Numbered from the stretch's first letter, positions 53,038 through 62,358 are shown. The stretch: 64,000 nucleotides of DNA from JAANXG01 sp963731035 (GCA_963731035.1 CAVSUY010000017.1:1-64000); one strand, 5' to 3'. A program made the numbers and translations. The notes: a model not told the origin generated them from the letters alone.

Positions 53038-53811
53038 TCAGTGTTGCTCGAGGATCTGGCGCAGGAAGGCCCGGGTACGCTCGTGCTGAGGATCGGCGAT
53101 GACCTGGGCCGGCGGGCCCTGCTCGACGATCCCGCCGTCGCCCATGAAGATGATCCAGTCGGATACGTCGCGTGCGAAGCGTATCTCGTGGGTCACGAGC
53201 ACCATGGAGCGCCCCTCCTCGGCGAGCTCGTGAATCACCTTGAGCACCTCACCCACCAACTCCGGGTCGAGCGCCGACGTGGGCTCGTCGAACAGCATGA
53301 GCTTGGGCTCCTGGGCGAGGGCGCGGGCGATGGCGACGCGCTGCTGTTGCCCACCCGAGAGCCGCTCGGGATACTCGTCCGCCTTGTGGACCATGTGCAC
53401 CTTGGCGAGCATGGCATCGGCGAGCTCGCGCGCCTCCTTCTCCGACATGCCGCGCACCCTCATGGGCGCGATGGAGACGTTCTGGCGGGCGTTCAGATGC
53501 GGCCATAGATAAAATCCCTGGAAAACCATGCCCACGTGCTGGCGCTGCCGGGCGAGTTCCTTCTCGGTCATGCGCACGAACTGTCCGTTCAGCTGCCTCT
53601 CGCCGAACAGCTCGTCTTCCAGGTAGATGTGTCCGCTGGTCGGCGTTTCCATGTAGTTGATGCAGCGCAGAAGCGTCGATTTTCCGCAGCCGCTCGGCCC
53701 GATGATGGCCGTCTTGTGGCCGCGCTCGAGGGCCATGTCGACGCCGGCCAGCACTTCTAGTTGGCCGAAGCTCTTGTGCAGATCTTCGACGCGTAGCAGG
53801 GGTTCGCTCAT
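53038..53811 (-). CDS. Amino-acid ABC transporter ATP-binding protein
   Basis: A 257-residue ABC ATPase energising uptake by the two permeases. Walker A is IGPSGCGKSTLLRC, the Q-loop MVFQGFYLWPH, the signature LSGGQQQRVAIARAL, and Walker B KLMLFDEPTSALDP, followed by the His switch VTHE. It fits the GlnQ/HisP class. ATG 53811 is preferred over an upstream in-frame start because GGGAGG precedes it. The substrate-binding gene lies 85 bases upstream. Confidence 0.95.
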   Translation of the reverse strand: MSEPLLRVEDLHKSFGQLEVLAGVDMALERGHKTAIIGPSGCGKSTLLRCINYMETPTSGHIYLEDELFGERQLNGQFVRMTEKELARQRQHVGMVFQGFYLWPHLNARQNVSIAPMRVRGMSEKEARELADAMLAKVHMVHKADEYPERLSGGQQQRVAIARALAQEPKLMLFDEPTSALDPELVGEVLKVIHELAEEGRSMVLVTHEIRFARDVSDWIIFMGDGGIVEQGPPAQVIADPQHERTRAFLRQILEQH

Positions 53812-53896
53812 CGATTGCCTCCCTCGGCAAGGGCGGATCAAACGAAAGTCACGAGGACCGGGCGGCGCCGGCCCTCGTGATGGGTTCTCGTTGTTG

Positions 53897-54808
53897 TTAT
53901 TTACAGTTGGCGGGCAGGGTCGGCTGCTTCCAGTCCTTTGGCCGGTCGACGCCGGCGCGCAGATTCAGCGGACCCGGGTCGAACCAGGAGCGGTTGCCGA
54001 GTCCGTACTTCTTGGCGACCTCCAGGTTGCGACAGGTCTTCCAGACCTCGGCGATCTTCTGGTTCACCGCCTTCAGCAGATTCGGTGCGTCTTTGCTGAG
54101 CCCGAAGACCACGTTGTACTTGCCCGTGAGCAGCGAATAGCGTTTGTCGAAATCCTGCTGAACCGGCACCGCGTGGATCGCCCACTGCGGGTTCTTCGAG
54201 ATCGCGTACTGAATGAGCGGCGGGTCGGCGAACAGGGCGTCGATGCGTCCCGCCAGCAGGTCGCGGATCGCCGCATCGCTGGTGTCGTACAGCTTGAGCG
54301 TCGAGCCCTTGATCTGCTTGAGCTGATCGATCCAGCCGAAGCCCTGGATGGTCGCGATGGTGTGGCCCTCGAGCTCTTTGATCGTGGACCAGTTTGTGGA
54401 CTTGCGTTGGGTGATGTTGGCACCGCCGTAATAGATGGGGTCGGTGATGTTGATCACTTTGATGCGTTGATCGTTCCAGCCCATCATCCCGTGCATGATA
54501 TCCACGCGGCGGGCCTTCACCGAGGCGATCTCGCCCGCCCATTCCATCAAGGCAGGTTTCACTTCAAGACCCAGCTGCTCGGTAATCCACTGCATGATCT
54601 CGCCGTCCAGGCCGATGAGATGGCCATCCTGCCAGCCCGTGCCCGGCATGTCGCCGTTGAACGCCACGATCAGCTTGCCGGGTTCAACCAGCTCGAGTTT
54701 GTCGTCGGCGCTGGCCTGGGTGACCGGCGCGGCGACAAGCAATGTGCAGCCGAGGGCGAGCGCTAATACGCGCAGCCGCGCCTGCCAGCGGTGTTTGGGT
54801 AGGGTCAT
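53897..54808 (-). CDS. Periplasmic amino-acid-binding protein of ABC transporter
   Basis: A 303-residue solute-binding protein of family 3 with a signal peptide (VLALALGCTLLVAAPVTQASA). The ligand-binding core has GHLIGLDGEIMQWITEQLGL and ADPPLIQYAISKNPQWAI, typical of cluster F proteins for polar or basic amino acids. It ends with LRAGVDRPKDWKQPTLPANC. Clusters of this class also transport hydroxyproline and opines. It is separated from the epimerase gene by 107 bases and from the ATPase gene by 85. Confidence 0.92.
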   Translation of the reverse strand: MTLPKHRWQARLRVLALALGCTLLVAAPVTQASADDKLELVEPGKLIVAFNGDMPGTGWQDGHLIGLDGEIMQWITEQLGLEVKPALMEWAGEIASVKARRVDIMHGMMGWNDQRIKVINITDPIYYGGANITQRKSTNWSTIKELEGHTIATIQGFGWIDQLKQIKGSTLKLYDTSDAAIRDLLAGRIDALFADPPLIQYAISKNPQWAIHAVPVQQDFDKRYSLLTGKYNVVFGLSKDAPNLLKAVNQKIAEVWKTCRNLEVAKKYGLGNRSWFDPGPLNLRAGVDRPKDWKQPTLPANCK

Positions 54809-54915
54809 GATCTTCTCCTCCTCATCGTCGTGGTTATGCTGGTTCTGGTGATCACGGAGCGGTCATGCGCGTTGACGAGTGACAGTCTCCGGCAACACTC
54901 CCGCAGTCAATCACC

Positions 54916-56043
54916 TTAGCGCGTGTCCGTATCCTCTTCCGGAACGGATCGGACAGACTTCGGAACGGTTGCGTCAATCGGCGCCTGCGTGGCCCTGGCG
55001 CCCACCGTTTCCGAGGCGAGCTCCGGCCCCCAGGTGTCGGCCAGCGTGTAGCCGAGGGGATAGGGGTCGGTAGGGTCCACACCGAGCTGGTAGAGACCAT
55101 AGATCCACGCCCGCCCCGAGATCCGCGGGATGACGGCGGGGCGCCCGCCGACGGTGGCGGTACGCAGCACCTCGCCTTCGAAGCGGCTGTCGATGGTGGA
55201 CAGGAAGGTCGCCTTCCGGCCCACCTCGATCTCTCCCCGCGCGTGCAGCACGGCCAGGCGGGCGCTGGTTCCGGTTCCGCACGGCGAGCGATCGATGCGT
55301 CCAGGATAGATGACGTTGCCGTTTCGGTAGGCGCCTTCCGGTCCCGGCTCGCGGTCGGTGAACAGCACGTACTCGATGCTCTGGCTGCCTTTCATCTCCG
55401 GGTGCGCCACCGGGATCTGCTCCGTGGCCGCGACCTTGATGCGCCGTGCGAGCTCGACCATCTCGCGGGCGTGGGAGGGATCGACTCGCACGCCGACACT
55501 GGCGGCATCGACGAATGCGAAGTGCACGCCCCCGTAGGCGGCGTCCACCGAGATGCGGCCGAGCCCGGGCACATCGAGCGGGTGATCAAGATGGTGTACG
55601 AAGCTCGGCACCATATCGAGGGTGACCCGCTCGCAGCGCCCGCCGCGGCAGCTGGCGACGGCCATGATCAGCCCCGCCGGAGTGTCGAGCCGCACGGTGG
55701 TCTCCGGCTCGGTCATGGGCAGGATACCGGTCTCCAGGAGCGCGGTGGTAACGCACATGGCGTTGGAGCCGGACATGGTGTGGCATCCGTCCGGCTGCAT
55801 GACGATGAAGCCGGCGTCGGCGTCGGGCCGGGTAGGGGGCAGGAGCAGATTGGCGCTCATCTGAGCGCTCCCGCGTGGCTCGTAGAGAGTGAAGCGCCGG
55901 ATGGTGTCGTCCTCGCTGTTGAGATAGCGCATCTTCTCCAGCATTGTCGCGCCGGGCACCTTGAGCACGCCGCCGACGATCACCCGTCCGACCTCGCCTT
56001 CAGCGTGTACACCCACCACCGTCACGGTTCTTGACCAGCGCAT
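54916..56043 (-). CDS. Proline racemase family protein, probable hydroxyproline epimerase
   Basis: A 375-residue proline-racemase family enzyme, longer at the C-terminus than the usual 310-340 residues. The first catalytic site has Ser91 (CHTMSGSNAMCVTTALLETG) where proline racemase has Cys in MCGH, while the second has Cys255 (IDRSPCGTGTSARLAVLHAR). As I recall, Ser/Cys pairs occur among 4-hydroxyproline 2-epimerases and Cys/Thr in 3-hydroxyproline dehydratases, so an epimerase is favoured. It is the first gene of the minus-strand catabolic set and is divergent from the GlxA-type regulator. A good AAGGAGACTGAGG site precedes the ATG. Confidence 0.85.
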   Translation of the reverse strand: MRWSRTVTVVGVHAEGEVGRVIVGGVLKVPGATMLEKMRYLNSEDDTIRRFTLYEPRGSAQMSANLLLPPTRPDADAGFIVMQPDGCHTMSGSNAMCVTTALLETGILPMTEPETTVRLDTPAGLIMAVASCRGGRCERVTLDMVPSFVHHLDHPLDVPGLGRISVDAAYGGVHFAFVDAASVGVRVDPSHAREMVELARRIKVAATEQIPVAHPEMKGSQSIEYVLFTDREPGPEGAYRNGNVIYPGRIDRSPCGTGTSARLAVLHARGEIEVGRKATFLSTIDSRFEGEVLRTATVGGRPAVIPRISGRAWIYGLYQLGVDPTDPYPLGYTLADTWGPELASETVGARATQAPIDATVPKSVRSVPEEDTDTR

Positions 56044-56156
56044 CCTCAGTCTCCTTTCATCTGTCGAGGCCCCTTACCCTATGGCAGTCCTGCTTGCTCA
56101 CCCAGCATCGCAGGGTCATAATTCGGTACGATTGCGACACCTTTCGGGTGGACACG
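56044..56156. promoter_or_regulatory. Divergent control region of the epimerase operon and its regulator
   Basis: These 113 bases separate the epimerase gene (minus) and the GlxA/AraC-type regulator (plus), so promoters and regulator sites for both should lie here. No unambiguous -35/-10 pair or palindrome was picked out by eye. Confidence 0.55.
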
Positions 56157-57182
56157 ATGGATGAATGGCAGCTCGGGCTGGCGCCTGCGTCGGCGGACGA
56201 GGTGACTCCGGACATCCGGGTCGCCTTCATCCTCTCGCCCGATTTCACCCTGCTTCCCTTCGCGGGCTTCATCGACGCCTTGCGCCACGCCGCCGACGAG
56301 GCCGACCAAAGCCGCCAGATCTACTGCCGCTGGACCTGTTTGGGGCCCGATCTGGCCCCGGTGCGCTCAAGCTGCGGCATCGAGGTGAGGCCCTGGGAAA
56401 CCTATGGGGACCCGTTGTTGTTCGACTACGTGGTGGTGATCGGAGGGTTGCTCTCCGGGTTCGGTCGCCATGCCCCTGAGACCTTCGAGTTCCTGCGGCT
56501 CGCCGTCGCGCACGAGGTGACCCTGGTCGGGCTGTGCACGGGCAGCTTCGCCCTGGCTGAGGCCGGGCTCATGGATGGCCGCCGGTGTGCGGTCCATATC
56601 CGCCACTTGCAGGAGTTGATCGAGCGCTACCCGTGCGTGGTCCCGGTGGCCGATGAGCTCTACGTGAGCGACGGACCTTGCATCACCTGTCCCGGCGGGA
56701 CCGCCGCCATCGATCTGGCCGTCGAGCTGCTCGTGCGCCATTCCGGGAAGGCCCGTGCCCTCAAGGGCCTGGCGCAGATGGTGGTCGACGCCCATCGCGC
56801 CGCACATCACAAAGCCCGCCATATCTACGACGATATCAAGGAGTGCGGCGACTGGCGGATCAAGCGTGCCATGACGCTCATGCAGGAAAAGCTGGGCGAG
56901 CCTTATACCATCGCGCGCCTGGCCCGGCGCGTGGGTACTTCCGTGCGCCAGCTCGAACGCGCCTTCGCCGCGCACGCCCATATGTCGCCGGCCATGGTGT
57001 GGCGGGGACTGCGTCTCGAACACGCCCGGTGGCGTCTGCTCAACACTACCCGCACCATTACCCAGATCGCCGATGAGTGCGGCTTTGCCGATTCCTCGCA
57101 CTTCGCCCGCTGCTTCCGCCAGTCCTACGGCGAGTGCCCCTACGAATTCCGCCACCGCCGGCACCGCGTCGATACGACGTAA
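56157..57182 (+). CDS. GlxA-family AraC-type transcriptional regulator
   Basis: A 341-residue regulator with an N-terminal DJ-1/PfpI-like (GATase1) domain and a C-terminal AraC HTH. The first domain shows FDYVVVIGGLLSGFGRHAPE and VGLCTGSFALAEAGLMDGRR. A nearby PGGTAAIDLAVELLVRHSG is typical of GlxA proteins. The second domain has two helix-turn-helices: YTIARLARRVGTSVRQLERA and RTITQIADECGFADSSHFAR. ATG 56157 is chosen because the longer frame would run back across the control region. It probably controls the divergent transport and catabolic operon. Confidence 0.93.
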   Translation: MDEWQLGLAPASADEVTPDIRVAFILSPDFTLLPFAGFIDALRHAADEADQSRQIYCRWTCLGPDLAPVRSSCGIEVRPWETYGDPLLFDYVVVIGGLLSGFGRHAPETFEFLRLAVAHEVTLVGLCTGSFALAEAGLMDGRRCAVHIRHLQELIERYPCVVPVADELYVSDGPCITCPGGTAAIDLAVELLVRHSGKARALKGLAQMVVDAHRAAHHKARHIYDDIKECGDWRIKRAMTLMQEKLGEPYTIARLARRVGTSVRQLERAFAAHAHMSPAMVWRGLRLEHARWRLLNTTRTITQIADECGFADSSHFARCFRQSYGECPYEFRHRRHRVDTT

Positions 57183-57200
57183 CGGCGGATACCAAAGATT

Positions 57201-57260
57201 GCCTGTAAAAGGAGACGCCTGTAAAAGGGGACCGCCTGTAAAAGGGGACAGATCTATTTT
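57201..57260. repeat. Tandem gcctgtaaaaggggac repeat beside the transposase
   Basis: Three near-identical 16 to 17-base units (gcctgtaaaagg(a/g)gac) start at 57201, 57217 and 57234. The last continues into agatctatttt, which abuts the stop codon of the transposase. This is one end of the RAYT-associated repeat set. Confidence 0.8.
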
Positions 57261-57970
57261 CACAAGTGTTTCTCGCCGTCATCGCGGCTCGGCCTTCCTT
57301 GCCCGCGGTGCTCCACCCGCCGTCCCGTTATTGCCTCGATTTCCGTTACGAAGCGGTCATTGCCGGTAAGCTGACCGCGTTGTAGCGCCTGCCGCATGAA
57401 GTCCCATTCCCCATCGGGCACGGATTCGTCGACGAATCGCCGATACTGACGCCGGCGTTGCGTTTCACTGTCCGCCAGCGCCATGTAGCTGGGGTCGCGG
57501 TCGATCCAATCCTCGGTGTCCGTTCCCATGCGCTGGCGAAAGCTCGACCAGGCGTACTCCGCCGGCTTCTGTGTCATCCCGGCACGCACCGGATTCAGCT
57601 CAATGTAGCGGCAGCACGCTAAAAGATGACGGTCGGTCTGGACGGGGCTGGACTTATATCTCCCCTCCCATAAAGTCCCGGAACGGCCTTCGAGACGATT
57701 GCGGTAGCGGGTAGCCCGGCCCGCGAGGGCCTTCATGAGGCGGGCCATGCCCGATACGGAATCCTTCTGCGGCGTCAGAAGCAGGTGTACATGATTCGTC
57801 ATGAGGCAGTACGCGTGGACGCATACGTTGAACTGTTCCTTCAGCTCGCGAAGATCATCCAGATAGCGCCGGAAATCCTCACGCGCCACGAAAACAACCT
57901 GCCGGTTGTGGCCCCGTTGCACTACGTGGTGTGGGTAACCCGGTACGATAATACGGCCAGTCCTTGGCAT
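57260..57970 (-). CDS. REP-associated tyrosine transposase (RAYT)
   Basis: A 236-residue Y1 HUH-type transposase of the REP-associated group. The metal-binding His-hydrophobe-His is MTNHVHLLLTPQ and the catalytic tyrosine region is CRYIELNPVRAGM. The start, PRTGRIIVPGYPHHVVQRGHNR, is characteristic. Such proteins nick single-stranded DNA at short hairpin repeats (REPs) and spread those repeats rather than moving whole genes. It is intact and flanked by inverted copies of an aaaaggggacagatctatttt-type repeat. Confidence 0.93.
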   Translation of the reverse strand: MPRTGRIIVPGYPHHVVQRGHNRQVVFVAREDFRRYLDDLRELKEQFNVCVHAYCLMTNHVHLLLTPQKDSVSGMARLMKALAGRATRYRNRLEGRSGTLWEGRYKSSPVQTDRHLLACCRYIELNPVRAGMTQKPAEYAWSSFRQRMGTDTEDWIDRDPSYMALADSETQRRRQYRRFVDESVPDGEWDFMRQALQRGQLTGNDRFVTEIEAITGRRVEHRGQGRPSRDDGEKHL

Positions 57971-58051
57971 GTCCTCGCTCCTTCGAGTTTGGCTCCTGAT
58001 ATCGATAGTCTAAGGGATATCCCGGCACCCTGCATAGGTCGCACTCCAATC

Positions 58052-58103
58052 AAAATAGATCTGTCCCCTTTTTTGCTTTGAAAATAGATCTGTCCCCTTT
58101 TTT
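58052..58103. repeat. Right-hand RAYT repeat pair
   Basis: Two direct copies of aaaatagatctgtcccctttttt (58052-58074 and 58081-58103) are separated by six bases. They are the inverted complement of the repeat at 57240-57260, so the transposase gene sits between inverted repeats. Confidence 0.85.
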
Positions 58104-58195
58104 CGTCTTTTCCTGGCCGGGCGACGGGTGGAAGTCATGACCCAGGTCCTGAAGGCGACTATCTGCGAAAATCAGGTCGACCTCATTCCTTGGTA

Positions 58196-58597
58196 TCAAC
58201 CAAGCAGAGTAGCGCAGCTGCAGGGGTCACTCGTCTCGGCGAAGCGGACGGTCTTTCCGTCGATGGACAGCTTCAGGGTGCGGCTTCCCAAGGAACCGGT
58301 CACTTCGACGAACTTGGCGCGGTAAGGTCCGCAACCGCTGCAGCCACTGTCGGCGCTGTTCAGAGATATGACCCCATCGTCCAGATTACCGCTGCCGTTG
58401 TAGCAGCAGCACTGATCGTATGCGACGAAGATCGCGAGCGCGCCGTCTCGAAGGGTGGCGCAGCCGACCTGGGGATCGCAGGATGGGCCGGCGTAGGCGG
58501 TCCGTCCGGCGGCGTGCAACCCGGCGGTGGCGGGGTGATTGCCCGCCGTACCGTGTTCGGGGTACTTTGACCTCAATCGAGCAACAAGGAGCCTCAC
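58196..58597 (-). CDS. Possible cysteine-rich protein
   Basis: A minus-strand frame with a striking cysteine pattern: AGPSCDPQVGCATL, AYDQCCCYNGSGNLDDGVIS, SADSGCSGCGPYRAKFVEV and SDPCSCATLLG at the end. The rest reads like beta strands of a secreted domain. A GTG at 58597 would start it and overlap the decarboxylase ribosome-binding site; the true start is unclear and no signal peptide is obvious. It could be the surviving C-terminal part of a Tat- or Sec-exported protein. I do not recognise a family. Confidence 0.35.
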   Translation of the reverse strand: MRLLVARLRSKYPEHGTAGNHPATAGLHAAGRTAYAGPSCDPQVGCATLRDGALAIFVAYDQCCCYNGSGNLDDGVISLNSADSGCSGCGPYRAKFVEVTGSLGSRTLKLSIDGKTVRFAETSDPCSCATLLG

Positions 58598-58603
58598 AAT
58601 CCG

Positions 58604-60049
58604 ATGAATACCAAGCCCGACAACTTTCACATGGATCCGGAAGAATTCCGGCGCAGCGCTCATGCGTTGGTGGACTGGTTGGTGGATTACCACCGGCAGG
58701 TCGAGGAATTTCCGGTGCTGTCCCGGGCCAACCCCGGGGATGTCCTCGAGCGTCTGCCGGCGGCGGCCCCCGAGCGCGGTGAATCATTCGACGCCATGCT
58801 CGGCGACGTCGACAAAATCGTCATGCCCGGGATCACACACTGGCAGTCTCCCAACTTCTTCGCGTTCTTCCCCGCAAACAACTCTCCGCCCGCCGTGCTC
58901 GGGGAGCTGCTGAGCGCTGGTCTGGGCGTTCAGGGGATGTTGTGGGCCACCAGTCCGGCCTGTACCGAGGTGGAAATCCGGATGATGGACTGGCTGGTGC
59001 AGATGCTCGGGCTGCCGGAGCGGTTTGCGTCCAGCACGCGAGGAGGTGGCGTGATCCAGGACTCCGCTTCCAGCTCCACGTTGTGCGCACTCATCGCGGC
59101 GCGCGAACGGGCCACATCGGGGGAATCAAACCGCCGGGGATGCGACGGCCGGCTCGTGGCCTACACCTCCACCCAGGCCCACTCGTCCATTGAAAAGGCC
59201 TGCATGGTGGCGGGCATAGGCGCGGACAGACTGCGCCTGATCGAAGTGGATGAACAGTACGCCATGAAACCGGAGGTCCTGGCGGCCCGGATCCGGGAGG
59301 ACCGGGAGGCCGGCATGACGCCGTTCTTCGTTTGCGCCTGCGTCGGCACCACTTCTTCCCTGGCGTTGGATCCCCTGGGGGCGATCGCGGACATCTGCCG
59401 GCGCGAGGATCTGTGGCTGCACGTCGACGCCGCCATGGCCGGCACGGCCGCCGTCTGCCCGGAGTTCCGTTACATCAACGACGGTGTCGATAGGGCGGAT
59501 AGCTATACCTTCAACCCGCATAAGTGGATGTTCACGAATTTCGACTGCAATGCCATGTTCGTGGCGGATCGCGCCGCGCTCGTCAATGCCCTCAGCATCA
59601 CCCCGGAGTATCTCAGGAACCAGGCCAGCGAAGCGGGCATGGTGACCGATTACCGCGACTGGCAGATCCCGCTGGGCCGGCGCTTCCGGGCCCTGAAACT
59701 GTGGTTCGTGATCCGTCACTACGGGGTAACCGGCCTCCGGCACCACATCCGCCGGCACGTGGAACTGGCGCAACAGTTCAAGCATTGGGTTCGGAACAGC
59801 GATGCGTTCGAGCTGGCGGTGGACTGCCCGCTGAACCTCATCTGTTTCCGGCACCGGAACGGGGATGCGAAGAGCGAACGGATACTGAAGACCATCAACG
59901 ATTCCGGCGCCGCCTACCTCACCCACACGAAGCTGGACGGGAGATACACGCTTCGATTGTCCGTGGGCCAGACCTATACGGAATCGCGGCATGTGGAGAA
60001 CGTGTGGCGGCTGCTGAACGAGGCGGCCACAGACCCGCCCGCGGGATAG
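58604..60049 (+). CDS. Aromatic-L-amino-acid decarboxylase (PLP group II)
   Basis: A 481-residue PLP decarboxylase of the DOPA/tyrosine/tryptophan type, forming an arylethylamine and CO2. It has FPANNSPPAVLGELLSAGLG, His193 stacking on PLP (TQAHSSIEKA), Asp275 (WLHVDAAMAG) and the Schiff-base Lys307 (TFNPHKWMFT). Tyr350 in the mobile loop (VTDYRDWQIPLGRRFRALKL) is retained, which favours decarboxylation over aldehyde synthesis. HVDAAYAG of typical enzymes is HVDAAMAG here. ATG 58604 follows AAGGAG. It stands alone, downstream of the RAYT locus, and its preferred substrate cannot be read directly. Confidence 0.92.
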   Translation: MNTKPDNFHMDPEEFRRSAHALVDWLVDYHRQVEEFPVLSRANPGDVLERLPAAAPERGESFDAMLGDVDKIVMPGITHWQSPNFFAFFPANNSPPAVLGELLSAGLGVQGMLWATSPACTEVEIRMMDWLVQMLGLPERFASSTRGGGVIQDSASSSTLCALIAARERATSGESNRRGCDGRLVAYTSTQAHSSIEKACMVAGIGADRLRLIEVDEQYAMKPEVLAARIREDREAGMTPFFVCACVGTTSSLALDPLGAIADICRREDLWLHVDAAMAGTAAVCPEFRYINDGVDRADSYTFNPHKWMFTNFDCNAMFVADRAALVNALSITPEYLRNQASEAGMVTDYRDWQIPLGRRFRALKLWFVIRHYGVTGLRHHIRRHVELAQQFKHWVRNSDAFELAVDCPLNLICFRHRNGDAKSERILKTINDSGAAYLTHTKLDGRYTLRLSVGQTYTESRHVENVWRLLNEAATDPPAG

Positions 60050-60241
60050 GTTGCAGCGTCCGCCGGATGGTCGGGTACGGATGATGAGCGTAGAGCCAGG
60101 GGAGGTTCGTCGGTGCTTGTGTGCCGTTCAAGAATTGAGGGAGATATGCTTTCTTGACATGCCTGCGGCGCTTCGCTAGATAACACTTGATTGCGCGCCT
60201 CGCCACGGTGCGCACGGCCGGATTGTCGAGGAGACACGCTA

Positions 60242-60820
60242 ATGACCAAGAGTAATAGAGTATCCGGTGTGGACCAGGACGGATCGTCCAGTGCAAATCC
60301 CCGGGCTGTGAGCAGGCGCCGCTTGCTGCGTGCAATGGGCGGTTCGGGCGGCGTCGTCTTGACGACGATCCTCTCTTCCCGTTGGGTGAGGCCCGTCGTG
60401 AAGTCGGTGGTGTTGCCGGCCCACGCCCAGATTTCACCGTCGAACGAACCCTGCCTGGTCTCGCTCGAGGCCACTTTCGGCCCCACCAGCTCGAACAGTG
60501 CCACCCTTGCGTACTCAGTCAGCCTGGCGGTTTACGATCCGACTGGTGGAACGAGCTTTCTCGGCCAGAGCGCCGAGAGCACCGGCGGCAGCGTGACGTT
60601 GGCGGGCGATTCGACCTTCCCTCCCGCGGCCGGGTCCTACTCGCTGGGGCTGGTGTTCTCCGCGGGATCGCTTGCGTCCTTCGCGGCGGCCTTCAACGCG
60701 AGCTGTTGCGACGAGTCCAGGGCTTCCCCCGACATTGGCTACATCGGTTTTGTGTCGGAGATCAGCAGCCTCCGGTATGTCACCATCGATGACGGCAGCT
60801 GCTCCTTCCTGAACCCGTAA
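60242..60820 (+). CDS. Tat-exported protein of unknown function
   Basis: A 192-residue protein with a twin-arginine-type signal (AVSRRRLLRAMGGSGGVVLT) followed by WVRPVVKSVVLPAHAQ. That segment occurs in a group of hypothetical Tat substrates with a proline-histidine cleavage region. The mature part is Ser/Gly/Thr-rich and beta-like, with a CC pair (NASCCDESRASPD) and a late Cys (DDGSCSFLNP). ATG 60242 follows GAGGAGAC; an earlier in-frame start would break the signal layout. No partner gene is evident. Function is not recognised. Confidence 0.7.
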   Translation: MTKSNRVSGVDQDGSSSANPRAVSRRRLLRAMGGSGGVVLTTILSSRWVRPVVKSVVLPAHAQISPSNEPCLVSLEATFGPTSSNSATLAYSVSLAVYDPTGGTSFLGQSAESTGGSVTLAGDSTFPPAAGSYSLGLVFSAGSLASFAAAFNASCCDESRASPDIGYIGFVSEISSLRYVTIDDGSCSFLNP

Positions 60821-60902
60821 ACCACCTGCCCGCCGGCGAATATTGGCGGGACGAGGGCGGGGTAGTCGTCTTCCGGATGATGCGCCGGTTGGATCGGGGG
60901 TG

Positions 60903-62358
60903 TCAGGCGACTCGTTCGTTGAACGCCGTTATCAACGCGTCGATGGCGCCGGCTTGCTGCTGCTTCCCGACCCAGTAGTCCCGGTCATACCATTGAGCGA
61001 CGAGCTCTTCGTGGGAACGTCCCTGCTGCTCCACCCAGGTGTAGTATTTCAGGTTGTGGATACGGCGGCGGTCCGTGTATCGCAATTCCAGCAGATGATC
61101 GGTGGAGATGCCTTTGAGGAAACGGGCGTCGTGTCGAGCCGCGTCCATCTCCGTGTAGTCACCGTACGCCCGGCGCATTTCCTTCAGACGGCTGCCGTAC
61201 AGGTCCATGGAATCGGTAAGTACGGTCAATACGATGTCGCTGGAACCCAGTTCGTAGTACCTGGCGAACTTGATCGAAGAGATCAGGTTGGCGATGCCCG
61301 AGAAGCCCAGCAACGCCAGGTTGTCGATCTGCCCGGCACGGACTCCCTTCTCTTGCCAGGTAGCTGCGGCCTGCCTCTTCGTTGAACAAGCGGGCCAGGC
61401 TCACGACCGCGTCGTCATCCACGGCCATGACCATGTCGGTGCTACGGACGTTATGAATCCACGGCACGTGCTTGTCTCCGATTCCCTCGATGCGGTGCGC
61501 GCCGAAGCCGTTTTCCAGCAAGGTCGGGCACTGCAGGGCCTCCGAAGCAGCGATCTTGCTGTCCGGGTAAAGCTGTTTAAGCAAATCGCCGCTGGCGAGC
61601 GTCCCGGCGGAACCGGTGGTCAGCACCACCCCGCGATAGGCGTCCCGCTGGCCCATCACCTGCGTCAGTACCTCGGCCATGGCGTGGCCCGTTACCTCGT
61701 AATGCCACAGGTAATTGCCGAACTCTTCGAACTGGTTGAAGATCATCAGGTCCTGACCGGAGTTGCGCAGCTCCCAGCACTTGTCGAAGATCTCCTTGAC
61801 GTTGGACTCGCTGCCCGGTGTCTTGATTACCTCGCCGGCGACGTTGGCCAGCCAATCGAATCGTTCCTGGCTCATGCCCTCGGGGAGGATCGCGATGGAG
61901 GCGCAGGCGAGCAGCGCGGAATCATAGGCGCCGCCGCGGCAGTAATTGCCCGTGGACGGCCAGACGGCTTTCTGGATGGTCGGGTCGAACTGGCCGGTGA
62001 CCAGCCGCGGCGCGAGGCATCCGAACGCGGCCCCGACTTTGTGGGCCCCGGTCGGGAACCACTTGCCCACCAGCGCGACGATGCGCGCGTCCACCCCGGT
62101 CAGCGCGGACGGAAACTCGATGAAATTCACACCGCCGAAGCCGCCGCCGCGGGAAACGGGATCGTTCTTCCAGGTGATGCGAAACAGATTCAGCGGATCG
62201 GCGTCCCACAATCCTACCGACGCGAGTTTCTCCTTGATATTACCCGGGATCCGGGACGGATCCTTCATCTGCTCGAACGTGGGAATGGTGATATTTTGCG
62301 CCCGCGCCCGCTCGACGGCGCGGGCCAGGCGTTCTTCTTGCACGGTGAGGTCGATCAT
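60903..62358 (-). pseudogene. PLP-dependent enzyme (fold-type II, beta-subunit-like), frameshifted
   Basis: Two minus-strand frames make one gene of about 485 codons. The first part (62358 to about 61345) shows GGGFGGVNFIEFPSALTGVD, the likely PLP lysine in PTGAHKVGAAFGCLAPRLV, then TTGSAGTLASGDLLKQ, and ends sensibly at GRSYLAREG. The second (from about 61345 to 60903) resumes as VRAGQIDNLALLGFSGIANL and runs to the end. The join needs one base removed near 61344 (gactccc). The family is the cysteine-synthase-like PLP proteins annotated as subunit beta. It is divergent from an AsnC-type regulator, its probable controller. Sequencing error would explain the shift equally well. Confidence 0.82.
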
